A DNA stretch of 44,009 nt. Source: a virus. How positions within the stretch are numbered: the stretch's first letter is position 1; every line of letters begins with the position of its first letter. Shown in pieces: positions 1-8,300 of the stretch. The DNA is taken from positions 1-44,009 of the IMG/VR virus record IMGVR_UViG_3300042465_006666; one strand, written 5' to 3'. A program made the translations under genes and the position numbers. The notes below the pieces were generated by a model. It saw only the letters and a list, made by a program, of their open reading frames with translations, was not told where the DNA came from and made no database searches.

Positions 1-1
1 C

Positions 2-526
2 CCCCTGGTTGCGGGGTTAGGGACGTATACGTTCAGTCCTACCGGGATTGTAGTTATGCCCAAGCCGCCTCGGGCGATTGATGCTTACTACATGGACTCC
101 AATGGTATTCGGCGGCCGCTGGTTCCGTTAAGCTGGAATGATTACATTCGCCTGAGCCAGGTTAACACAACTGGCCAGATCAACTCTTACTTTGTTAACA
201 AGAAGCAGGAAGAGCTGAGTGTATTTTTCTGGTTAATCCCCGATGCAGTAGCTGCAACAGGCACTGCACACTTGCTGCTGCAAACACAAGTTACTAATTT
301 TATCTCCGTAACGGAGACGATGAACTTCCCAATCGAGTGGCGAATTGCGCTGCGTTGGGGACTTGCGGATGAGCTGGCGACTGGCCAACCCCAGGCAATC
401 ATGGATCGTTGTCAGCAGCGAGCAATCAGCTACCGGACGATGCTGGAAGACTGGGATGTGGAAGATGCGCCGACTCGGTTTACTCCGGATTCGCGCAATC
501 AGTACTCTACAGGGAAGTTTCGTTAA
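2..526 (+). CDS. P22 gp4-like tail accessory factor, C-terminal part (partial)
   Basis: This is the C-terminal part of a head-to-tail adaptor that seals the portal after packaging. The frame is open from base 2, before the first ATG at 56, and begins PLVAGLGTYTF, which is a continuation and not a start. The N-terminal 61 codons are at 43827..44009. The motif SWNDYIRLSQ and the region FPIEWRIALRWGLADELATG are typical of the P22 tail accessory factor family (gp4). The stop is next to the start of the gp10-like gene, the usual gp4-gp10 order. Joining the two ends directly breaks the frame, so about 2 (mod 3) bases are missing or one base is extra. The family call comes from motif memory and gene order. 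Confidence 0.85.
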   Translation, partial: PLVAGLGTYTFSPTGIVVMPKPPRAIDAYYMDSNGIRRPLVPLSWNDYIRLSQVNTTGQINSYFVNKKQEELSVFFWLIPDAVAATGTAHLLLQTQVTNFISVTETMNFPIEWRIALRWGLADELATGQPQAIMDRCQQRAISYRTMLEDWDVEDAPTRFTPDSRNQYSTGKFR

Positions 527-1951
527 ATGGCACAAGCTGAAACAGTTGCGATTCCTAAGCGTTTGCCGCTGGTGCTTGAAGCGGCGAACCGGGATCACAC
601 ACCTTTTAAAGATGCACGTCTTATCAATGGTTACGTCGAAAAGAATGACAAGACTGAAGAGTACTGGATTTTTAAGCGCCCGGGATTGCTGCAAACAGGC
701 GCAACAAAAGTTGGTAACGGCTATGGTGTTTATAACTGGAATGGAGACATATACTCAATCTTTGGAGCGACGCTGTATAAAAACGGAACTAGCATTGGGA
801 CGGTAGACGCAACGGGTGGAGTGTATAGATTTTCTTCCAGCCTCGGGGCTACCCCGCGTTTGCAGCTAGGCAATGCAGCAGCTTCGTATAACTGGGATGA
901 TACTACACTTGCGCAAATATCTGGGGTTAACTTTCCAGGCAACACTTACACCACCGCCGGGGCAGTTGCAGTTAAAGGATTTGCGTACCTAGACGGTACG
1001 ACTTACGTGCTAGACACTACGTCTTATATCCACGGATGCGACGTCTTAAATGACCCTACCTTGTGGACAGATTTGCTAAACATCATCGGCGCACAGATTG
1101 AGCCAGACGCCGGAGTGTTCCTGGCTAAACAGCTTGTATACGTCCTGGCGCTTAAGGGTTGGTCAACCGAGGTTTTCTACGACGCCCAGAATACTAGCGC
1201 ATCTCCCCTTGGCCCGGTGCAAGGAGCTAAAATAAACTACGGTTGCGTCAGCGCAGATTCTGTTCAAGAAATCGACGGTACGTTGCTCTGGGTAGCTACA
1301 AACCGTTCGTCCGCTGCGCAGGTAATTCTAATCGACAACCTTAAGCCGACTATCGTATCTACAAAACCTATTGAGCGGATACTAGGGGAAGCTGATTTCA
1401 CCAACGTAGCATCCTTCGGCATTAAGTACGATGGACATAGATTTTATGGCATCACACTGAAAAACGATAACATCACGTTAGTCTATGACATGACTGATAA
1501 GATGTGGTCGCAGTGGACAGATGTGGATGGAAATTACTTTAAGATTGTTTCATCGACGTTTCTTCCGGGGACTGGCCGCGTACTCCAGCATGAGACGAAC
1601 GGGAAGTTGTATCTGTTTGATTCTGACTATACTTCCGACGACGGTCAAGTTATTACTGTGGATTTGTTTACACCTAACTTTGACGGTGGACTGCGCCGAA
1701 GAAAACAGATGACTATGATGGAGTTCATCGGGGATCAGACTACTGGAAGCACTCTGCAAGTACGGGTGAATGATTCTGACTACGAAGCCAGCAAGTGGTC
1801 TAGTTTTCGCCTTGTCGACATGGGAGTACGCAAGCCCATCCTGGCAAACTGCGGCACTTTTATGCGTCGGACTACACAGATCCGCCACCAGTCCAACACC
1901 CGGATGCGCCTGCAAGCAATAGAGTTGCAGTTGGATATCGGAACACTCTAA
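527..1951 (+). CDS. P22 gp10-like packaged-DNA stabilisation protein
   Basis: This 474-residue protein probably forms the hub of the tail tube below the gp4 ring and holds packaged DNA inside the head. The N-terminal pattern PLVLEAANRDHTPFKDARLINGY, followed by a beta-rich body with repeated YNW, FYGI and YDMTDKMWSQW segments, is typical of the phage stabilisation protein family. Length fits P22 gp10 (about 470). The ATG directly follows the upstream stop, and the 3' end overlaps the next start by one base (TAATG), so the gp4-like, gp10-like and next genes are translationally coupled. No catalytic residues are expected. Confidence rests on length, position and motif style. Confidence 0.88.
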   Translation: MAQAETVAIPKRLPLVLEAANRDHTPFKDARLINGYVEKNDKTEEYWIFKRPGLLQTGATKVGNGYGVYNWNGDIYSIFGATLYKNGTSIGTVDATGGVYRFSSSLGATPRLQLGNAAASYNWDDTTLAQISGVNFPGNTYTTAGAVAVKGFAYLDGTTYVLDTTSYIHGCDVLNDPTLWTDLLNIIGAQIEPDAGVFLAKQLVYVLALKGWSTEVFYDAQNTSASPLGPVQGAKINYGCVSADSVQEIDGTLLWVATNRSSAAQVILIDNLKPTIVSTKPIERILGEADFTNVASFGIKYDGHRFYGITLKNDNITLVYDMTDKMWSQWTDVDGNYFKIVSSTFLPGTGRVLQHETNGKLYLFDSDYTSDDGQVITVDLFTPNFDGGLRRRKQMTMMEFIGDQTTGSTLQVRVNDSDYEASKWSSFRLVDMGVRKPILANCGTFMRRTTQIRHQSNTRMRLQAIELQLDIGTL

Positions 1952-2481
1952 TGGCAACTAACGTATTTCAGCCGCCGCCAACCTGGGCTTTGCCTGTGAT
2001 ACTTGATGAAGTGTCAGGCAAGGCTGCGTTTAATCCTATCTGGCTTCGCTGGTTTCTTGACTTGTCGCAGAACCTGGGGCAAGGCGGTGCAGGATCAGTT
2101 TCGAGTGTAGCTGCTTTAACCCTCGGAACATCGGGGACTAACTTAAGTTCTACTGTAGCCAATCCAACGACTAACGCAGTTATCACATTAAACGTCCCGA
2201 CTGCTTCGGCGACTAATCGAGGTGCGTTGAGTGCAGCAGATTGGACTACGTTTAACGGCAAGGGTAACGGAACAGTTACTAGCGTCAGCGGCACCGGAAC
2301 AGTGTCTGGTTTGACTCTTACGGGAACTGTCACTGGCTCCGGTAATTTAACACTTGGTGGTACGCTAACAACAACCGGAGTTAGCGCCACAATCGTAACT
2401 GCTAAACTGACCGCACTCGGCGCAAATGGCAGCATGACTTTTACAAACGGTTTGCTTACCTCGCAGACCCCTGCAACCTAG
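1951..2481 (+). CDS. Putative tail-associated structural protein
   Basis: This is a 176-residue protein. Residues 1-40 contain a P/W-rich segment with FNPIWLRWFLDLSQNL, followed by a long Thr/Ser/Gly/Val-rich beta-repeat region. It contains ATNRGALSAADWTTFNGKG, a segment common in tail-fibre and tail-needle proteins of environmental phages. The composition (over 40 percent T, S, G, A, V) suggests an extended beta-strand fibre. It starts by TAATG overlap with the gp10-like gene and precedes the putative ejection proteins, where P22 has its tail needle. A needle or short fibre role is an inference from position; I do not recognise a specific family. Confidence 0.75.
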   Translation: MATNVFQPPPTWALPVILDEVSGKAAFNPIWLRWFLDLSQNLGQGGAGSVSSVAALTLGTSGTNLSSTVANPTTNAVITLNVPTASATNRGALSAADWTTFNGKGNGTVTSVSGTGTVSGLTLTGTVTGSGNLTLGGTLTTTGVSATIVTAKLTALGANGSMTFTNGLLTSQTPAT

Positions 2482-2489
2482 GACTGACT

Positions 2490-3389
2490 ATGGCATATGA
2501 TGATGGAGGTTTTGAAGCCTACGGAGAAAACGCAGCGCCTAGCGGGAATGCAATGGTTGACTTTGGGTTGTCCGCTGGCAATCAACTAGGACTCAGTGCG
2601 CCAACGCTTTCTGGCATGGGGATTAACCTAGGCACAGGCAGTCAAGCTGGTTTGCAAGCTCCGGGTTTTGCGGCAAATGTTGGAAAGACAGCTTTTGGAA
2701 CCTACGGAGAAGATCCGGGTATGATGCCTGATTACGACTTTAGCGGCAGGGCGTTGGAAGGCATGGCGAGCTTGGGCAAAGCTAGTTCTGGGTTACAGCA
2801 GACTGGTTACGAGGGGTTGCAAGCTAATGCAAACACTCGCGGATACAACATGAGCCCGACTACGCAGACAGTCGGCCTGGAAGGAACGCAACCAGCGCCA
2901 GGATTTTTTGATACCCCCGCGGGAAAAGCTGTGCAGACAATCGCGGGATTCATACCGATAGTTGGAAATATATTCAACAGTGCGGTAAATTTTAGTAAAA
3001 ACCAAGACCCAGTGCAGGCACTGTTAGGACTGATCCCCGGCGTTGCCGGTTTTGCTGCAAGTACTGCATACAACGCTTCGCAGTCTCGAGATCCTTTAGG
3101 TTTCCTGGGTGAGCGGGCAGTGGGGGCTGGAGCTAGTATGTTAGGCGGGGCACTTGGGGGACGGGCTGGAGCTATGGGAGCTAGTCAATTAGCCGGCGGC
3201 TTAATGGGCAATGCGGCGGCGGAGCGCGCATCCTATGGCCCGTTTGGAAATGCTACTCTTGGCAATATGCAGCAAGCATCTGCGCAGCAGTCTTTAATGG
3301 GGCAAATGCCAGATCCTAACTTTGCCGGCCCTGGTAATGAGAATGCTCAAGCAAGTTTACTTTTGCGTCGATTAGCAACTACTAGTTAA
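2490..3389 (+). CDS. Gly/Ala-rich putative ejection (internal virion) protein
   Basis: This 299-residue protein is low in charged residues and rich in Gly, Ala, Met and Ser. It has a hydrophobic stretch around residues 145-200 (GFIPIVGNIF, LLGLIPGVAGFAAS) and an AGASMLGGALGGRAGAMGASQLAGG tract near 210-235. Such amphipathic, small-residue-rich proteins in this position are typical of podovirus ejection proteins (P22 gp7/gp20/gp16 or T7 gp14-16 analogues), which leave the head with the DNA and line a channel through the envelope. There is no sequence match I can name. It lies 8 bases after the upstream stop, with a weak AGGA element ahead of the ATG. Confidence 0.75.
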   Translation: MAYDDGGFEAYGENAAPSGNAMVDFGLSAGNQLGLSAPTLSGMGINLGTGSQAGLQAPGFAANVGKTAFGTYGEDPGMMPDYDFSGRALEGMASLGKASSGLQQTGYEGLQANANTRGYNMSPTTQTVGLEGTQPAPGFFDTPAGKAVQTIAGFIPIVGNIFNSAVNFSKNQDPVQALLGLIPGVAGFAASTAYNASQSRDPLGFLGERAVGAGASMLGGALGGRAGAMGASQLAGGLMGNAAAERASYGPFGNATLGNMQQASAQQSLMGQMPDPNFAGPGNENAQASLLLRRLATTS

Positions 3390-3399
3390 AGGATATTTT

Positions 3400-4278
3400 A
3401 TGGCTGATAATTACTATATTCCAGGATACTCTGACGTTCGAACAACGTTGCCAGTAGTAAACGTAGATGCTACAAGCTACTCAAATAATCCGTATCCTCC
3501 GGAATTTGACGCTCCAGCGTACTCGCCTACGTCCCCTTCGTACAATCAAACTAGCTATCCCGGCGGTGAGATTGCGCCTCAGTTTGATGCTCCTGAGTAC
3601 TCGCCTACGGGCAGTATGCCGGCATCGACGCCGTACCAGTACATGGATTTACCCATAAACTCTTCTAGCAGCGTTGGCAATTGGCTACAAAATCTTTACA
3701 GTTCCATGATGGGGCCGGGGACTGCGTTAGGCGGAAAGTCCGGGGCTTTTACAGGCGGAGCCTCAGGCGGCATGGGAGCGGGTGGGCAAGGCTGGCTATC
3801 TCCACTTATGAGCATTGGCTCGGGTATTTATGGGATGAGCCAGGCGGAGAAGCAGCGGCAAGAAGCTCAGCGGGCTATTGCAGGATCTAGCCCCTGGACG
3901 TCTTCCGGTGGGCAAGCAGCCGCAGGTACTGAACTGACGCGGGTGATGCAAGGAGATTTTACAAATGATCCGGGATTCAAAGCTGCTCAGTTAGCCGCAT
4001 CGCGCACCTCGTCTCAGCAACCCGGCGGCTTCGCAGCGCAGGCGGCGGCACAGGCGGCGCTGAAGTACCAGAACGACCGGATACAAGCGCTTAGCCAGCC
4101 GGCGGGTGTAGGGTTTAGTCCAGGGGCAGGCTACCAAACAGCTATGGGAGGAATGACTTCAGCTAATGAGCTGGCGTCACGGAGCCTTGGCTCAATAGGG
4201 TACGGTGTAACTGGCACGCAACCTATGCCGCCTTGGTTGCAGCAATACTTAATCACCAACGGAATGGGGAATCGGTAA
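3400..4278 (+). CDS. Putative ejection protein with FDAP-YSPT repeats
   Basis: This is a 292-residue protein. The N-terminal 70 residues are Pro/Tyr/Ser-rich and contain a duplicated segment, FDAPAYSPTSPSY and FDAPEYSPTGSM, so this part is probably disordered. A Gly-rich hydrophobic section follows (about 100-150), then an Ala/Gln-rich helical part (AAQAALKYQNDRIQALSQ). Start is supported by AAGGA about 7 bases upstream. The stop overlaps the next ATG by one base (TAATG at 4276-4280). Position between the gp10-like gene and the giant protein points to an internal virion protein. I do not recognise a family. Confidence 0.75.
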   Translation: MADNYYIPGYSDVRTTLPVVNVDATSYSNNPYPPEFDAPAYSPTSPSYNQTSYPGGEIAPQFDAPEYSPTGSMPASTPYQYMDLPINSSSSVGNWLQNLYSSMMGPGTALGGKSGAFTGGASGGMGAGGQGWLSPLMSIGSGIYGMSQAEKQRQEAQRAIAGSSPWTSSGGQAAAGTELTRVMQGDFTNDPGFKAAQLAASRTSSQQPGGFAAQAAAQAALKYQNDRIQALSQPAGVGFSPGAGYQTAMGGMTSANELASRSLGSIGYGVTGTQPMPPWLQQYLITNGMGNR

Positions 4279-5321
4279 TGGCTGAACTATTCGGCGCCCC
4301 TCTAGGGATGATAGCCGCCGGCGAGCAAAGTCGGCAGAATGCACTAGTCGGGCTGGAAGCACAAAAGGTTATGAATACCTTGGCGTTGCAGCCTTCTAAA
4401 ATTGCGCTTGACGAAGCACAGACAAAGTACTACGGAGCACAAACAGCCGAGGCAGACGCAAAAGTTGAAGCGGCACGAGTAATGCAGCGGCTTGGCGAAG
4501 GGTTTACTGCAGATACGCAACGTCGGCAAGGTGCTATAGATAAAGCTGCTGCACAAGGTCAAATAGCAACGGCAGCTGACCTAAAAAGCGCAGGGCAAAA
4601 AGTTTCAACTGCGCAACCACTAAAAGATTTTGCTGCGTATGCTGCTGGTAAAGGTGCTTCTCCGATGGTACTTGAAAGGCTTTATGGAGAAATTGCTACG
4701 ATAGAAGAAAAAGAGGCACAGGGGGCTTGGAGAGACCAGCAAGTATTATCTGATCAAGATAAAACAGCACGCGAGCAGCGCACGGAGATAGGAGGCATTG
4801 CTGCAGCCGCGGCAGAAAGTCCTCAACAGTACGCAGCGATCATGATGAATCAGGATCTGCGAAAGCGCTTGCCGCCAGAGCTTACAGGTAGTTACGACGC
4901 AGATCGTAATACGCTACGCGCAATCGGGCAAGCCAGCATGGATGCAAATAAGCAAGCTGACAACAGGCGCCAGCAAGCGGAGCTTGATGCGCGGCAAGCT
5001 AACTTTAACGCGGGAGAAGCAAAACGGGATGCGCAAGTTGCAGCGGCGACTGCACAGGCCGACCTTGCGGCTGAACGTCTTGCTAACCTAATTAAGTTTG
5101 GAGATCAAAATTCAGAGGCGGGGCTTGCTGCCAAGAACGCAGCGCTAGAAGCAGCTCGCGCTAAAACAGCTGCCTTACGGGAAAAAGCCACTCCGCAGTT
5201 ACCACTTGACCCGGGCAGCCGAAAACTTGGCCAATCGTATATGTTGCCGGATGGCCGGACAGCTCGGTGGGAAGTTGATCCGACTACTAAGAAACCCGGT
5301 CTTAATGTATTAGGAGATTGA
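4278..5321 (+). CDS. Ala/Gln-rich helical putative ejection protein
   Basis: This 347-residue protein is almost entirely alpha-helical by composition: Ala, Gln, Glu, Arg and Lys dominate, with long stretches such as ADNRRQQAELDARQANFNAG and a likely coiled coil at about 210-290. The start at 4278 (MAELFGAPLG) is set by TAATG coupling to the upstream stop; an in-frame upstream start at 4233 would lie inside the previous gene. It resembles the helical internal core or ejection proteins of podoviruses by composition and place only. The stop is one base before the ATG of the giant protein, so the two are probably made and packaged together. Confidence 0.75.
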   Translation: MAELFGAPLGMIAAGEQSRQNALVGLEAQKVMNTLALQPSKIALDEAQTKYYGAQTAEADAKVEAARVMQRLGEGFTADTQRRQGAIDKAAAQGQIATAADLKSAGQKVSTAQPLKDFAAYAAGKGASPMVLERLYGEIATIEEKEAQGAWRDQQVLSDQDKTAREQRTEIGGIAAAAAESPQQYAAIMMNQDLRKRLPPELTGSYDADRNTLRAIGQASMDANKQADNRRQQAELDARQANFNAGEAKRDAQVAAATAQADLAAERLANLIKFGDQNSEAGLAAKNAALEAARAKTAALREKATPQLPLDPGSRKLGQSYMLPDGRTARWEVDPTTKKPGLNVLGD

Positions 5322-5322
5322 T

Positions 5323-8300
5323 ATGGCATTCATTACTGAAGCGGAAGCTTTTCGTTCTGTTACGCGTACACCGGCAGCACCGGCAGCAGCTCCGGCCGCA
5401 GCACCCACGGTTGAAGTTCCCGCGGCACCTCCAAAAGTTGGTAACTTTATTGACGAGCGTGAGGCTACGGGTATGTCCGCAGCTCCTTCTATGTTTGCCG
5501 GGGTGCTTGAGCAGGGTCGCGCATTAGCTGGGCAAATTGGTTCTGATGTGCGGGGCATAACACAGCCTTTCCGTAGCGTGCTGCGGGACTCACCTAAAGT
5601 ACCGCCGCCAACTTTTAACACTGACGCAGCTGCTAATCGGTATTATCGGGATAAGAGTGTAAGCCCCGGCTCTGTAATGTTTTCGCAGACAAATCAAGCA
5701 GACAAGCGCGCGCAGGTGATGAAGGATCTTGCTAACGCTCCGCCGGCACCTCCTACGTTCATGGCAAATCCCCGAAAATACGTAGAGGGAATGACGCTAG
5801 GAACTGCTGGACAACTATCCGATATGTTTAGCAGCATTCCTAAGAGTGTGCTAGGCAGCGCGGTTTATAACTACGCTCGCCTTTACGATGAGCTGTTTAC
5901 GAAGGTGCCTCGAGCAGACAGTGTCAAAAACGCGCAGGCACTCAAGGACAAATGGCCGCAGCAACTTAACGCGCCTTGGAGCGTAGTAGCCAAGTCAATG
6001 GGGCCGGAGGCTCAGTACTTTTACGAAAACAATCCAGTTGCTTTTGTAATGCACCATATTGGCAAGGGGATTGAAACTGCGGCGGGGGGTGCTGGAGCTG
6101 CAAGTGGTGTGCCAGTTGGGGATATTATGAATCTGGCCGATGCCACGATGGGCTGGCTGGGGGTTGCTGGGGTTAAGAAAGGCGTGACGAGTTCTGTTAA
6201 AGCTCGTACAGCGCAGTTGCGTGGAGCGCTTGAGCCCAAGGCACCGGCAGTGCCCGGCGGAGTAGAACCTACGCTGGAAGGGGCACTTGCTCCTGAACTA
6301 GCTCCGGCTCCAGCTCCTGCTGCGCCCGCTCTGGGCATGGGCGCGCGAGTTCGCGGGGCACTGGAAGGCGTGCGGCAAGATTTTCGCGAAGCATCTGCAA
6401 TGGGAACGGACGCAGTGGCGGCGGCAGCAGAAGCTGTAGCTGTGTCTAAGGCGCGGATTGCTGCGCTTACGCCAGAGACGGCAGTGGATCTTACGGAAGC
6501 ACTGCCGGCTGCCCCGACAAAAGCGGAGCTTAAAGCGCAAACTGCTGCAGTGGATTCGCTGGTAGTGGATAAAGCTAAGCTGCAAGAGATCTTTGGCCTT
6601 GCGGCTAGAAAAGGCCCGGCGGCTGAGGCAGCGTTAGTGCAGAATATTTTTGATCGGGTGTTAAAGCCTGTTACTAAGGTAGAACCCCCGCCTGTAGTAG
6701 AATCTCGAGTTCCTTACGATGCAACTACTTTTCCACCGGGGGCAGGACTAAAAACTACTTTACCCAAAACGCCTGTAATAATTGGCGAACCTGTTAAACC
6801 AGATTTAGTAACATCAGGACTGGATAAGCTTCGGCAAGGACTGCTTATCTCGACGCCAGAAGCAAAAGCAATTAGAGGGCTGCAAGTACGTGCAGGAGAA
6901 GGTGTGATTGTAGATCAGTCTGGTAAGCCACTGTTTCAGCGAGGGGCGGCTGATCCATCCTTGCTTAAGGTGCTGGGGCTTATGGGCCTAGGCGCGGTGG
7001 CGGCGAATCAGATTTATGACTGGTGGAATAGTTCAAGCGGATTATCGGAGGATAAAGCGCGCGATGTTGGCATGGGACTGGCTGCCGCTGGTGCTGCAGG
7101 AGTGATGAAACCTAAGGGAGGTATGTGGCATCCATTTGCTGTGCCGAGGTTAGCCGGGCCGTTGGCGGAGTCGTTAACCTTTTATCCTAACCTGGGCGTT
7201 GGAGCAGCCGCTGTACGCGCTCCCGGAGAGCCGCTACACTTTGGCGAAACGTGGGCTAATAATGCGGTGACGAAGTGGCTTAATAAAGAAGCTGGTACGG
7301 CAGCGGATAGAGCTAAAGATATCGTGCTACCCAATGGGCAGACGCTAGAGTCCGTAACAGACCAAGCGTTTGGAAGTGCGCCAGCGGGAGACTATGCGTC
7401 AGCAGCGGCTGCGCGCGGCGCAAAGTACGGCTTACGCTCAGTTCGACAAGGATCTCAGAGTGCTATTCCGGGACTTAACAAACTTATTCAAGAGGGTAAG
7501 GTTAGCTTAGACGAACCTATTTATCAGGTAGCTACTGAAAATTTTGACCGACAGTACGGGCACCAAGGCGATAATGTTGCTTACTCTGCATCCGTGCTAT
7601 CGGATTATCTTAGTCACGTTGGCGATTACATGAGGTCGCTGAATCTTACGCCGGAGAAGTTACAGCAGTACGACCTGCCTCGTGCTATGCAAGAGACGAC
7701 GGCCAATGATGCACGGATCGCAGCGCAAGCGTTAAAGGACTTTACCAAGCCAAATCCTATTCGTATTGCTGATACGCAAGCATTACCGGTGTATGAAGGG
7801 AAGAGCTACCCTAGCGAGATGGCCCCCGCGCGTACGTTCTCTTTTAACAGAGACGGTTCGATTAGAAAAATGGAGTCGATTGACTTGCCGGCGGGGGAAG
7901 TGCAGTATACTTGGCATGAGCTGAAGTTGCCGGATGCTCTGACGCCGGAGCAAGCAAGCAGGATTCTTCCTCTTGACAGCTGGGGGGCGAATACAGCTAT
8001 TGGAAGAGTTCCACCCGATATGCGTTATAAAGCGGTGGATGCTAAAGGTAAGGTGATAATAGATAATTTTAGCGAGCAGCCAGCGGTCGGGCGTACTCCG
8101 GAAGAAGCGCACCTTGCGGGGCAAATGGCGCAAGAGGGAAATGCATTAGGCCACTGCGTAGGTGGGTACTGTACAGATGTGCTGGACGGGAGTTCGCGGA
8201 TTATATCACTGCGCGATCAGCTTGGTCGGAGCTATGCTACGGTGGAGTTAAAGCAGGATCCACTTACAATGCGTGCACTACGCGGAGATATTGGAGAAGC

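Noticed and set aside
3520-3612. YSPTSPS heptad like the RNA polymerase II CTD
   Set aside because: Only one full copy and one partial copy occur, in a Pro/Ser/Tyr-rich disordered segment. Chance similarity is likely.
6021-6585. Long reverse frames inside the giant gene
   Set aside because: They are shadows of the GC-rich coding strand, with no ribosome sites or family patterns.
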